Below are positions 1 through 8,776 of a stretch of DNA of 64,000 bases, piece by piece; within the stretch, counting starts at the first letter, position 1; each line of letters starts with the position of its first letter. The DNA lies in contig JBGAVD010000003.1 of NCBI GenBank assembly GCA_044228285.1, positions 62,001 to 126,000 of the forward strand, in the 5' to 3' direction. The position numbers and the translations under genes were made by a program. The notes under the pieces are model-generated. The model was not told the DNA's origin and searched no databases. It saw only the letters and a list, made by a program, of their open reading frames with translations. Source of the stretch: JBBATK01 sp044228285 (GTDB lineage Bacteria; Bacteroidota; Ignavibacteria; Kapaibacteriales; NICIL-2).

Positions 1-630
1 CACATTGCATAAATCTTCATCTATGCTCAAAGCTCTGGAGTAAAACTCTAAAGCCTTAGGATAGTCGGAGAAGCTCCAATGCACATTGCCGATGTTGCCA
101 AGATGTCGCGCAACGCCCCGCTTATTGCCTAGTTCCTCGTCTATGCGAAGAGCTTCTACGTAATACTCCATAGCCTTCGAATAGTCACAAAGATTCCAGT
201 GCAATAAGCCGATACTACCGAGTTGCTTTGCTATTCCCGACTCGTTGCCTAGTTCTAACTCTATAGACAGAGAGTCGCTATAAAACTCAAGTGCTTTCGA
301 GTAGTCGTTGAGACTCCAATACACGGTGCCAATACAGCCAAGAACTTTGGCAGCACCTGCATTATCTCTCACCTGTTGGCTGATGTGAAGTGCGGCATAA
401 AGTTGTTCTAGTGCTGGTGTGTAGGCTCCTCGTCGCCAGCTAACAACACCTAGCATACAGGTTGCTCCGGCTCCTAAGGCTGAACGTTCAGAGTCTGTAA
501 GGTCTGCATATCCACCGCTTGACAGTTCAACTAGTATCTGTTGCGAGAGACGCTCTGCTTCGTCGTAGTTACCTATGTCTTCGGCGACTTCGGCTTGTGT
601 TAGTTGGCTTTTTAGGTCATCGAGCGTCAT
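1..630 (-). CDS. TPR-repeat protein, 3' end outside window
   Basis: The minus strand is open from an ATG at 630 to the window edge, giving 210 residues with no stop. From about residue 60 the translation is tetratricopeptide repeats with the pattern LGNIGNVHWS..DYxKALEFYxxALxI, the same repeat style as the next gene. The first 60 residues are helical and not repeat-like (start MTLDDLKSQLTQAEVAED). The ATG overlaps the TGA of the upstream cyclase gene by ATGA, so the two are probably translationally coupled. TPR arrays are protein-protein docking scaffolds. What follows the TPRs here, possibly another output domain, cannot be seen. The stop lies beyond position 1. Confidence 0.75.
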   Translation of the reverse strand, partial: MTLDDLKSQLTQAEVAEDIGNYDEAERLSQQILVELSSGGYADLTDSERSALGAGATCMLGVVSWRRGAYTPALEQLYAALHISQQVRDNAGAAKVLGCIGTVYWSLNDYSKALEFYSDSLSIELELGNESGIAKQLGSIGLLHWNLCDYSKAMEYYVEALRIDEELGNKRGVARHLGNIGNVHWSFSDYPKALEFYSRALSIDEDLCNV

Positions 631-2723
631 GCTCTCTCCAAGAAATATGTCCGCATCATCCCCTTACCTTTTATCTCCATCTCTCCACGGTCCTCAAAGC
701 TCAACTCATGTAGCTTTGGTTGCTGCGTTAGTACCTCGCACATAAAGTCGTGCGAGACATGTACCCTTCTTGCTTGCCCATGACTCTCCATCCGCGCAGC
801 CGTATTCACGGCATCGCCCCACAAATCATAAAGGAACTTTATCTCGCCTACAACACCTGCAGCTACTGGTCCGCAGTGCACACCAATGCGCACATTCACT
901 TTAGGAATCAGTTGCGTCCACTCTGCATTTCCATGGGTCTCTGGAAATGTTTGGAAGGTATGCTGCATAGCATCGCGTAGCCCGAGCGCAGCCTTGGCTG
1001 CGCGATAGGCATGATCATCTTGTACATGAGGCGCACCAGCCACCGCCATGTAGGCATCACCAATGGTTTTAATCTTCTCCAATCCAAACTCTCGCATGAC
1101 TGCGTCCGCAGCGGAGAAGATTGTGTTGAGAAGGAGGACCAGCTCTTGTGCTGAGACACTTGAGGCTAGTGGAGTAAAACCGACGATGTCCATGAAGAGC
1201 ACGCTCACGCAATCGAAGTGATCTGCGATGGTCTTCTCACCTTTAATCAGGCGAAGAGTTATGTTTTCAGGAAGGATGTTGTTCAGAACTTTCTCTTGCT
1301 CTTGGAAGCGTGCTAACTTCACTCTTCTATCTCGCTCTGAATCTTCCAGCTTTCGTTGACTATCATGCTGCAGTGCTCGGTTGGCGGCGTCTTCGGTTTG
1401 TAGTTGTGATTGCAGCTCTTGATGCATACGCAAAGCACTCACACATTTCTCCCATTCAGATGTCTGCTGATAGAGGTCTGCCAACTTTGCGTACATCCCA
1501 GAACTCAGATTGGTTGTCCCAAGTTCCGTACACACCTCTATCGCCTCTTTCAACAACAACTCTGACTTGTCCGGATCGTAGTAGTCCGTGTCTGCTGTGC
1601 TATACAAGGTTGCTAAGTGACTCTTGCCAATTGCGACGTCAGATCGAGCGCGAAGCGCTTCATGCAATGCAATGCCTTGTATTGTGCATTCGAGAGCTTT
1701 CTCAAAGTCTCCGGCATCACGATAGCTGATGCCTAAACTCCCTACCATATCGGCAACACCATCCGGATTGCCGATCTCTTCGTTCATGGCTTTCGCTTCG
1801 AGCAAACACTCTATAGACTTCTCTGGCTGTGCAAGACTCTGATACACAGTACCCATGTTTCCCAACACACGTGCTTCTCCGGCGGCATCGCCTATGTGCT
1901 TATGTATAGCCAGCGCTTTCTCGTAAAACTCTAGAGCCTTGTCGAACATCTTCAGCTCAAGGTAGACGATGCCAATATTACCGACAATGCGAGCAATGCT
2001 TGCGCTGTCGTCAATCGACTCGTGTATGCGCAAAGTCTGATGGTAGTAGTCGAGCGCTTTGGTATAATCCGACACAGTTGCATACACGTTTCCGATGTTC
2101 CCGAGGAAGATTGACGCTTCAGCATCACGTCCAGCCTGATGATGCAACTCATATGCCTCAGTGTATGCATCAAGAGCTTTGGCATAATCACCAAGATTCA
2201 TGTATACATTACCAATGTTGCCTATGGTATTTGCTTTCGCCTCGTCATTCGTACCTAGTGCTAGAATATTCAGAGCCTTTTGATAATACTCCAAGGCTTT
2301 ATCATGTTGTGCAGTATCGGTAAAAACGACAGCAAGGTTGCTCGTGACGACTGCCAAACGTTCTGTATCATTGATGGATTCAAAGAGCTGAATTGCCAGT
2401 GTGTAGCAGTCGATAGCACTCGAAAAAGCCCCAAGAAAGTAGTGGAGGTTGGCAAGATAAGAGAGTGCCATTGCGCGATCTCGCGGGATACCTGTCACGC
2501 CAGACCATTCGAACACTTCTTGAGCAAGTGGGAGGGCTTCTTGAATAAGACCACGACGTCGAAGTGACTCAATAAGGATTAGTTGCCACTGTGTTTTATT
2601 CGCCAATGATAGCTGCGAGTTTTCTAAACCAGCCCGACAGATAAGCTCGGCTTTAGCATACTCTGCTGTTGCGTTCAACAGACGCGCTTGCTCAATCGCC
2701 TCAAGTTCCTTTGCATCGTCCAC
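627..2723 (-). CDS. TPR-repeat class III adenylate/guanylate cyclase
   Basis: This 698-residue protein has three parts. Residues about 20-440 hold at least nine 34-40 residue TPR units (GNIGNVYxxLxDYxKALDxY). A charged coiled-coil-like linker follows at about 440-490. A class III nucleotide cyclase catalytic domain occupies about 495-690. The catalytic domain keeps FMDIVGFT (first metal Asp), KTIGDAYMA (second metal Asp and a purine-side Lys), YDLWGDAVNTAARMES (Asp typical of ATP specificity, Asn and the transition-state Arg). It should therefore make cAMP, although cGMP cannot be excluded. No membrane span or signal peptide is seen, so it is probably cytosolic with the TPR region as sensor or partner-binding part. 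The downstream TPR gene overlaps its stop codon and is a likely partner. Confidence 0.9.
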   Translation of the reverse strand: MDDAKELEAIEQARLLNATAEYAKAELICRAGLENSQLSLANKTQWQLILIESLRRRGLIQEALPLAQEVFEWSGVTGIPRDRAMALSYLANLHYFLGAFSSAIDCYTLAIQLFESINDTERLAVVTSNLAVVFTDTAQHDKALEYYQKALNILALGTNDEAKANTIGNIGNVYMNLGDYAKALDAYTEAYELHHQAGRDAEASIFLGNIGNVYATVSDYTKALDYYHQTLRIHESIDDSASIARIVGNIGIVYLELKMFDKALEFYEKALAIHKHIGDAAGEARVLGNMGTVYQSLAQPEKSIECLLEAKAMNEEIGNPDGVADMVGSLGISYRDAGDFEKALECTIQGIALHEALRARSDVAIGKSHLATLYSTADTDYYDPDKSELLLKEAIEVCTELGTTNLSSGMYAKLADLYQQTSEWEKCVSALRMHQELQSQLQTEDAANRALQHDSQRKLEDSERDRRVKLARFQEQEKVLNNILPENITLRLIKGEKTIADHFDCVSVLFMDIVGFTPLASSVSAQELVLLLNTIFSAADAVMREFGLEKIKTIGDAYMAVAGAPHVQDDHAYRAAKAALGLRDAMQHTFQTFPETHGNAEWTQLIPKVNVRIGVHCGPVAAGVVGEIKFLYDLWGDAVNTAARMESHGQARRVHVSHDFMCEVLTQQPKLHELSFEDRGEMEIKGKGMMRTYFLERA

Positions 2724-3109
2724 TATTCAACTCCCGGAATGTAGGTGGATCTTGACTCCACGTCTTCATTAGATTTTTCTTCAGCGCGCACGCTTCGCGT
2801 GCTTCCTCAACCGTCGTGAGCGCAATTGCCGTTAATTATCCCCGTCAGCAAATATCGCTTTAGAAATCTGCATATTCATAAAATCTCATTGCTAGCTACT
2901 CTGGACATCTCTCACTCTCTCTATCGAGCCGCGCAGAGCCGAGATTGAAGCTTTCTTCTACGCCTCTGCACTACTTACAAGCATCATAGAGCGCCCCTAT
3001 GTGTATCTGAGCAAAAACGAGCGTATTTTAGACCACTATTGGCTACGGCAGCGCCCGAAGGGCGATGCATGAAGAAAAGACACTTCATGAACAAGGGAGC
3101 ACAAAAGCA
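2724..3109. other. Intergenic region with two small triloop hairpins
   Basis: This is a divergent gap between the cyclase gene (minus) and the small gene at 3110 (plus). No supported ORF was found. It contains two short perfect hairpins: GCACGC/TTC/GCGTGC at 2788-2802 and CGCCC/GAA/GGGCG at 3052-3064. Both have a GAA loop on one strand. Both promoters should lie here, but I cannot assign boxes with confidence. Confidence 0.5.
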
Positions 3110-3361
3110 ATGAATATTCGCGAAAAGACAGCCCTTTTTATTCTCAATGAGAAAAGCGGCGGCAAGTTCAAAGAGATTGATAAACACGACATTCGGGATG
3201 AGTACCCCTACGTCTTGAAAGAACTGGTCCAGGACGGATATCTAGATGTGCAGTACAGCACGAACGAGCAGGGAGAGCAATCCGTCAGCGCACACGCACT
3301 CAGCGATCGAGGCAAAATGAGATTGCGCATGTTGATGGAAAAGTGGGAAGAAGAGCGCTAG
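3110..3361 (+). CDS. Small wHTH-like hypothetical protein
   Basis: I chose the ATG at 3110 (83 residues) over the one at 3065 because AGGGAG lies 10 bases upstream at 3094-3099, and because the GAA-loop hairpin at 3052-3064 abuts the earlier start. The protein is short and charged. It has a helix-helix-strand-strand-helix look: DEYPYVLKELVQDGYLDV, then a polar turn, SVSAHALSDRGKMRLRML, then a helix. The run 'LVQDGYLDV...ALSDRGKMRL' resembles the recognition helix, wing and C-terminal helix of winged-helix proteins. No family is recognised with certainty, and a regulatory role is inference. It lies 160 bp upstream of an ECF sigma gene on the same strand. Confidence 0.6.
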   Translation: MNIREKTALFILNEKSGGKFKEIDKHDIRDEYPYVLKELVQDGYLDVQYSTNEQGEQSVSAHALSDRGKMRLRMLMEKWEEER

Positions 3362-3520
3362 AATTGCCGCCTTTTTGCCTCGATTGGCGCATTTGCTCAC
3401 ATTTTGCCCTCTGACCCGCAGCTTACAAAATCCACTCCACCCTCCTTTCTTCATGCCAGCATGAAACTTTTTGGCGCGCACTCAACACTACCTCAGAGTG
3501 AAGGGCAGAACGCAATAGGC

Positions 3521-4129
3521 ATGGACCATACTCAAAACGATACACATCAGCAGCGCCAACAACGCTTCCTTGATTTATTCGCTTCCACGCGCGATCGCTT
3601 GTGGCGCTTCATCCGAGCGCTTACTCGTGGAGATCGTGATGTCGTAGATGAGATTATGAGCGAAACCGTGTTTCGAGTCTACCAACGTTTTGAGCACCTT
3701 CGTGATGAAAGCGCTTTCCGCGCCTACTGCTTTCGGGTTGCTCGCAGAGTTGCTTGGGGCATGGCGAAGAAGGCAAAGCAAGTGCAGCTGACAAGTCCGG
3801 ATGAGATGCCTGAGTTGAGCTCTGATCATGTTGGACCAGATACGGCGACTGACATCACACTCCTACACACAATGTTAGCTGAGTTACGTCCAAAACTGCG
3901 TGAAACGCTCGTGTTGTTTGAAATCTCAGACCTAAGCCTGGAGGAGATCAGAGAAATCCAGGGCGGAACACTTTCGGGAGTAAAGTCTCGTTTGCTTCGT
4001 GCCCGCACTCAATTAGCTGATCTCATGAGCGAAGCTGAGCAGAGCAAAGCGCAAGTACTGCGTGAATCAAGTAGTGTCAAGACAGCTCCACATATAGAAT
4101 CAGAAGCAATTAGTACATCATTGCCATGA
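3521..4129 (+). CDS. ECF-type RNA polymerase sigma factor
   Basis: The protein is 202 residues from ATG 3521. Longer in-frame starts back to 3404 exist but add a non-conserved tail. Sigma region 2 is visible at about residues 12-85 (RFLDLFASTRDRLWRF, DEIMSETVFRVYQRF, FRAYCFRVARRVAW). Region 4 is at about 110-165 (LRETLVLFEISDLSLEEI, LSGVKSRLLRARTQL), the usual helix-turn-helix for -35 recognition. Regions 1.1 and 3 are absent, as in ECF (group 4) sigma factors. The TGA stop overlaps the ATG of the downstream membrane protein (ATGA at 4126-4129). That is the classic arrangement of an ECF sigma factor and its membrane anti-sigma partner. The C-terminal 35 residues are low-complexity. Confidence 0.85.
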   Translation: MDHTQNDTHQQRQQRFLDLFASTRDRLWRFIRALTRGDRDVVDEIMSETVFRVYQRFEHLRDESAFRAYCFRVARRVAWGMAKKAKQVQLTSPDEMPELSSDHVGPDTATDITLLHTMLAELRPKLRETLVLFEISDLSLEEIREIQGGTLSGVKSRLLRARTQLADLMSEAEQSKAQVLRESSSVKTAPHIESEAISTSLP

Positions 4130-5562
4130 AAACACCATTGAATACATCCGACAATAAAGTCCAGCAACTCTTTCGCGAGGCGTCGCTGGAACAGACGAGT
4201 TATACAGAATTACATACAAAGCGTGATCTCCTGCGGGCTGCAGACGCGTCGTTGCTCACGCGAATCCACCTCAACTTTTCTCACAATACAGGAAAATATC
4301 TTATGACAATAGGCGCAGCACTCGCTGCTGTTGGACTTAGCACTATCCTTCTGCAGAACCCTACACCAGTTGCACCCGCAACGCTTTTTCCTCATCCTCA
4401 AGCAGTTCCTAAGACACTTGCTCTTGGACCTTCAGTGCAAACGCATGCAGTAAAGAGCGGTTGCAGTACTACTTCGACTGCTCCTGAGGCAGTTAAAGTT
4501 GCGGGGGTGGACACGACAAGCAAGAACCCGAGCACAAGTACCTCAATGACAATTGTCCGCGCAGGTAGCTTCTTAAAACAAAGTGCAGATAACGGCGGCT
4601 TGTCCACTGACTCCTCGATTTCTGGTAAACTTGTACTTGGTGAACCTATTGGCTGCGATGCCATGAAGTGGAAACCGAATAGCGTTGCCACTGGTACACG
4701 CCTCATCGGCACAGGCATAGCTTCAAAACGCAAAGCCCTTCCGCCAATTGATCTTAACAGTCGGAATGCACTTGTAGCAGATACTTTTCTCACTGCGTTA
4801 GGAATAGTAAAATCCGCTAACAAGGTCATGTTTTACGATGGCTCATCAATAAACAACCCGAGCCTTCGCTACTTGCGGTACTTGTCTGCAACAGAAGATG
4901 ACATTCATATAGACGCAGAAGGTGGCAACATGAAAACTGTTGACCCTGCGTATAACGCAAAAGTACCTTTCCGCCCAATGTTCATTGTACGTGCGGATGG
5001 CTCGGTTTTAGAGTTCTGTGATGTTGCAGTAAACAGTTCAGGCAAAGTCAATGCAGATCCTGTTCGTATGGCCTTGTACAAGGATAGTTGTGTTACTGTT
5101 GTTGTTCACCCAGATGGTGTTAAACCATTCTACCTGCTGTACTACCCAACACCAGAATTTCTCAATGCCCTTCCACGCGAACGAGCATTGCAGGTTCGGG
5201 CGGAGCAAGGAAATGCTGAGGCACTCCGTGAGTTGCAGGATTCGTACAGAGGATGCCGGTACATGAGCTTCTGTAGTACATCCAACGGAGCTATTGAAGA
5301 CACTGAGATCCTCGGCTCATTGAGTTCGGATACTCGGGTTCGTATCACCTTGAAGGAAACTAGAATGATGCGGGTGGCTCTTTATGATATCGCGGGTCGT
5401 GTTGTTGCAGAAATCGAAAAAGGCGGTTCTTACACCCCAGGACAACACGTCATCCCATTGCAAGTTCAAAACGCCAACCAACATGCCCCAACCTTCTACT
5501 TGCTCTGCATCACAACAGATGCCGGCGAAAAGGTCTCGCAGCGTGTAGTTTTGGGCAATTAA
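4126..5562 (+). CDS. Single-span membrane protein with T9SS-like tail, putative anti-sigma factor
   Basis: The protein has 478 residues. Residues 1-56 are polar and would be cytosolic. Residues 57-77 form one transmembrane segment (YLMTIGAALAAVGLSTILL). A Thr/Ser/Pro-rich stretch follows to about 180, then a globular part with several Cys (about 180-390). The last 77 residues (about 402-478) match the beta-sandwich style of the T9SS C-terminal sorting domain (VALYDIAGRVVAEIEKGG, FYLLCITTDAGEK, QRVVLGN). Translational coupling to the ECF sigma gene and the inside-out topology suggest an anti-sigma factor. I see no zinc-finger (ZAS) motif in the N-terminal tail, so that role is inferred from context. 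A membrane anchor combined with a secretion tail is unusual. A rho-independent terminator follows at 5592. Confidence 0.75.
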   Translation: MKTPLNTSDNKVQQLFREASLEQTSYTELHTKRDLLRAADASLLTRIHLNFSHNTGKYLMTIGAALAAVGLSTILLQNPTPVAPATLFPHPQAVPKTLALGPSVQTHAVKSGCSTTSTAPEAVKVAGVDTTSKNPSTSTSMTIVRAGSFLKQSADNGGLSTDSSISGKLVLGEPIGCDAMKWKPNSVATGTRLIGTGIASKRKALPPIDLNSRNALVADTFLTALGIVKSANKVMFYDGSSINNPSLRYLRYLSATEDDIHIDAEGGNMKTVDPAYNAKVPFRPMFIVRADGSVLEFCDVAVNSSGKVNADPVRMALYKDSCVTVVVHPDGVKPFYLLYYPTPEFLNALPRERALQVRAEQGNAEALRELQDSYRGCRYMSFCSTSNGAIEDTEILGSLSSDTRVRITLKETRMMRVALYDIAGRVVAEIEKGGSYTPGQHVIPLQVQNANQHAPTFYLLCITTDAGEKVSQRVVLGN

Positions 5563-5591
5563 GTCCGAAATAGAAAGCCAGTACAGTCATC

Positions 5592-5619
5592 AAGAGCCGC
5601 CCACAGCGGCTCTTTTTTT
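5592..5619 (+). terminator. Rho-independent terminator of the sigma operon
   Basis: AGAGCCGC (5593-5600) and GCGGCTCT (5606-5613) form a stem of 8 bp with the loop CCACA. It continues into a run of T. It lies 30 bp after the stop of the membrane protein gene. Confidence 0.9.
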
Positions 5620-5620
5620 G

Positions 5621-5649
5621 TTGTATTTTGCGAGTCTGACGACGATACT
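5621..5649 (+). promoter_or_regulatory. Candidate sigma-70 promoter of miaB
   Basis: TTGTAT at 5621-5626 and GATACT at 5644-5649 are separated by 17 bp. The site lies just after the preceding terminator and about 50 bp before the miaB ATG. The -10 box is only a partial match. Confidence 0.35.
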
Positions 5650-5699
5650 ATCACTGACTTCGCGCGTTTTTCAGCGTGAAATGTCAATGGCGACGTAGC

Positions 5700-7124
5700 A
5701 TGTCAGTGATCAACCACCAACTGAATATGAATCTCGATCTACCAATTCTTGGCGAACAAGCGCCTTCTGTTGCTGAGCAAAGTCTCGGACGTAAGATCTA
5801 TGTTGAGACCTATGGTTGTCAGATGAATCTTAGTGATAGCGAGATTGTCAGTGGTGTGATGCACAAGCATGGCTATGAGGTTACGGATGTGCCCGATAAT
5901 GCCGACGTTATTCTCATCAACACTTGCGCTATTCGCGACAACGCTGAGAAGAAGATACATGATCGACTGAAGCATATACGACACTATAAGAAGAAGAATC
6001 ACGACTTGGTTGTAGGAATTCTTGGGTGTATGGCTGAGCGTCTGCGCGACAATCTCTTGTCGGAACAAGGTTTAGTCGACCTCGTCGTTGGTCCCGATGA
6101 ATACCGTCGCGTCCCAGAACTTATCGAGAACGCACTTGCAGGTTCGCAAGGCATCGCTGTGAAACTTTCACGCGTTGAAACTTATGATGACGTCATTCCT
6201 CTACGCACTGAGGGCATAAGCGCATGGGTATCTATCATGCGCGGTTGTGATAAGTTCTGCACCTTCTGTGTTGTGCCATTTACTCGTGGACGTGAGCGCT
6301 CGCGTGCCATGAATGGCATCGTGGATGAGCTGAAGCAATTGGATGAGCAAGGCTTTAAAGAAGTCACACTCCTTGGACAAAACGTCAATTCGTATCTCGA
6401 CGAAGAGTCAAACAGCGACTTCGCAGACTTGCTTGATGCCTGCGCACGTGCTGTTCCCACCATGCGCATTCGCTATACCACATCGCATCCCTATGACATG
6501 AGTGATAAGCTCATTGCCACGATGGCTGCGCACAAGAATATTTGCAAGTACATCCACTTGCCCGTGCAGAGTGGTTCTGACCGCATCCTTCAACTCATGA
6601 ATCGCAATTATACTGCGGCGCATTATCTCGAGCGCATTCGAGCTATTCGGAAGGCAATGCCAGACTGTGCTTTGACAACCGACATCATCGTGGGATTCTG
6701 CACTGAGACTGAAGAAGATCATCAGTTGACGATGCAACTCATGCGCGAAGTGCGCTATGAAGGTGCTTTCATGTATAACTACTCCGCACGTGAGAACACC
6801 AAAGCTTGGAAGATGGGAGATGATGTTCCTGAAGATGTCAAGACTCGTCGTCTTACCGAGATCATCGAACAACAACGTCGTATTGCAGATGCAGTAAACC
6901 GTACCGAAATCGGGAACACACTGGAAGTGCTCGTTGAGGGTCCAAGTAAGAAATCCGGATCTGAGTGGCGCGGCCGCTCCGACTCAAACAAGATCGTCAT
7001 CTTTCCTCACAATGAACAGGCAGACTATATCGTCGGCGATCTCATTCATGTACGTATCGAAAGTGGCAATGCTGCGGCGTTGGTCGGACGAGTCGTTCAA
7101 ATGGAACCTTCCGTTTCCGCTTAA
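5700..7124 (+). CDS. miaB: tRNA-2-methylthio-N6-dimethylallyladenosine synthase MiaB
   Basis: MiaB is a radical-SAM methylthiotransferase that converts i6A37 to ms2i6A37 in tRNAs reading UNN codons. The protein is 474 residues from ATG 5700; a GTG at 5676 would add eight residues. The N-terminal methylthiotransferase domain keeps three cluster cysteines (YGCQMN near residue 40, NTCAIRD, LGCMAER). The radical-SAM cluster is C183-x3-C187-x2-C190 in GCDKFCTFCVVPFTRGRE, which is the MiaB-type signature. A C-terminal TRAM domain covers about 405-470. Length and motif order are normal. It stands alone between a terminator upstream and a convergent gene downstream. This is a housekeeping gene. Confidence 0.96.
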   Translation: MSVINHQLNMNLDLPILGEQAPSVAEQSLGRKIYVETYGCQMNLSDSEIVSGVMHKHGYEVTDVPDNADVILINTCAIRDNAEKKIHDRLKHIRHYKKKNHDLVVGILGCMAERLRDNLLSEQGLVDLVVGPDEYRRVPELIENALAGSQGIAVKLSRVETYDDVIPLRTEGISAWVSIMRGCDKFCTFCVVPFTRGRERSRAMNGIVDELKQLDEQGFKEVTLLGQNVNSYLDEESNSDFADLLDACARAVPTMRIRYTTSHPYDMSDKLIATMAAHKNICKYIHLPVQSGSDRILQLMNRNYTAAHYLERIRAIRKAMPDCALTTDIIVGFCTETEEDHQLTMQLMREVRYEGAFMYNYSARENTKAWKMGDDVPEDVKTRRLTEIIEQQRRIADAVNRTEIGNTLEVLVEGPSKKSGSEWRGRSDSNKIVIFPHNEQADYIVGDLIHVRIESGNAAALVGRVVQMEPSVSA

Positions 7125-7239
7125 GACTCGTTTGCTGCCTACTGATTTTTACTGTGATTTCTTTAGTAGGCTGATAACAACCATTTCATTCCGTGTTGTT
7201 GGCAGCGGCCTTGCATGATCCACAAGTCCGTGAAGCTCC

Positions 7240-7725
7240 TTACTCTCTTAGAGCAACAAAGTGTATTCTCTTCCGTGCAAGTTCCTTGCACACAAGGTCT
7301 GCAAGAGAAGGAAGCAGCATCCTAAGTTCTTCGATCTGCCATTCTTGCTCTGTCAATGCTGATTGTTGCATCTTTTGGTGCGCTACTTGTGCATAGAGAG
7401 CTCCACCCAGAGCGTGATCTGCCATGTGTGCCGTGGCAACAGCATGCGCAGATGCGCGCGCAACAGCTTTGGAGATCTCAGAGTCAGACTCACGCGCAGC
7501 TGCATGCGCAGCTACCGATGCTTTCATCGCGACACCAGTAGCACAACCTCCTATTTCCCACTCTTTTGCGACGCGAATGGCGTCGAGCACACGTTTATCA
7601 AGTGGTCCTGAGACACGAGGAATCACATGTTCCACGCACAATCGAGCCCATCGCATGAGCATTCGATGATCTTCTATGCAAAGATCTCCGCCTCGATGTG
7701 CGGCGATGAGAAAGTGTGGACGCAT
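7240..7725 (-). CDS. Imm5-like putative immunity protein
   Basis: This 161-residue protein begins with DHRMLMRWARLCVEHVIP. It continues with an Ala/His-rich helical repeat (VAMKASVAAHAAARESDSE, ARASAHAVATAHMADHAL). This is the look of the Imm5-like immunity family, whose members neutralise contact-dependent or secreted polymorphic toxins in the producing cell. The assignment rests on overall pattern, not on catalytic residues. No toxin gene is adjacent. The upstream neighbour on the same strand is an Mrr nuclease 133 bp away. It would be cytosolic: there is no signal peptide or membrane span. It may be an orphan immunity gene giving protection from neighbours' toxins, which is inference. Confidence 0.65.
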   Translation of the reverse strand: MRPHFLIAAHRGGDLCIEDHRMLMRWARLCVEHVIPRVSGPLDKRVLDAIRVAKEWEIGGCATGVAMKASVAAHAAARESDSEISKAVARASAHAVATAHMADHALGGALYAQVAHQKMQQSALTEQEWQIEELRMLLPSLADLVCKELARKRIHFVALRE

Positions 7726-7858
7726 GCAACGACCTAGTAACTATGTACCGGTTTGAGACAAATGTCGCGAGCAAACTGGTTGTCTAAAAAAAATATTCAT
7801 ACTTGATCACTAACGTTAAAAACGACTATGTCCCTTGACCTTGGAGTTGAGCCCGGTT

Positions 7859-8776
7859 TTACTCTTCGTCAAAGTAGTCTGCATCGATCTTCTTGATTTC
7901 GTACACTTGATGAGAAGTGCAACCAATGCTGTAATCGATCATCAACTGAGCTAGTTGCTCTCCGTCGATAAGAACAATTTTGGTATCATTCTTCGGAGCA
8001 TAATCAATAGCATCTCTGGAGAATCTTGACGTAGTAATGAAGATACCTTTCTTCGCACCTTGTCCAGCCAAAGCCCCAACAAACTTCTGTATCTCAGGCC
8101 GACCAACGTTGTTGCCAATTCTCCATCGTTTTGCTTGTATGTAGATTATGTCTAATCCAAGTTTATCTTCCTTGATAGTCCCATCAATCCCCTCATCACC
8201 AGACTTACCTATGGCCCTTCCTGCATCTTGAATTGATCCGCCATAGCCCATTCGTACTAAGAGGTCAACTACCAGTCGCTCAAAGAAAGAGGGACTAAGC
8301 TCAATGACTTTGACAAGAAGTTCAGTTGCAAGAGTCTCTCTGATTCCTTTGTAAACAGCGTCCAACTGCTCAATAGGTGTCGCAACAAATGCCGACTCAA
8401 CATTCCTATCAGAATCCGAATAGCTGTCATTGCGCGAAACGCTTTGGAATTCAAGAAAGGAACTAAATCGTCTAAGGTACTTCGCATCAATGCGACTAGG
8501 ATTCTCCCGCAAAACTGATTGACCATCAGACGTAATCACCACAAATCCTCGTTTCGGAGAATCCAATAGCCCTGCTTTCTTCAAGTATGTCTTTGCCCAG
8601 CCCACACGATTGTCAAAGACAGGCTGAGCTCCACTCGCTAACAAAGTTCGACGCTCATCATCAGTTAATTGAAACTGAAGTGCCAATCTCTCAACAATGT
8701 CGCGATATCTGTATTCTCTCTCATCAGATATTGCCCTCAAAAGAGGAAGCATGAGAGATTGATAGTCTGGTATCAT
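7859..8776 (-). CDS. mrr: Mrr-family type IV restriction endonuclease
   Basis: This 305-residue protein has an N-terminal winged-helix Mrr_N domain (about 1-110: RYRDIVERLALQF, DNRVGWAKTYLKKAGLL, FVITSDG-type wing). The C-terminal Mrr_cat PD-(D/E)xK nuclease domain spans about 160-285. The catalytic motif is intact: GDEGIDG near residue 192, then IYIQAKRW near 213 (the QxK half). The downstream GxxAKKGIFITTSRFSRDA and IVLIDGEQLAQLM complete the fold. Mrr enzymes cut modified (methylated) foreign DNA. Length is that of the family (about 300). No methyltransferase is nearby, as expected for a type IV system. The flanking non-coding DNA on both sides suggests an accessory insertion. Confidence 0.92.
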   Translation of the reverse strand: MIPDYQSLMLPLLRAISDEREYRYRDIVERLALQFQLTDDERRTLLASGAQPVFDNRVGWAKTYLKKAGLLDSPKRGFVVITSDGQSVLRENPSRIDAKYLRRFSSFLEFQSVSRNDSYSDSDRNVESAFVATPIEQLDAVYKGIRETLATELLVKVIELSPSFFERLVVDLLVRMGYGGSIQDAGRAIGKSGDEGIDGTIKEDKLGLDIIYIQAKRWRIGNNVGRPEIQKFVGALAGQGAKKGIFITTSRFSRDAIDYAPKNDTKIVLIDGEQLAQLMIDYSIGCTSHQVYEIKKIDADYFDEE

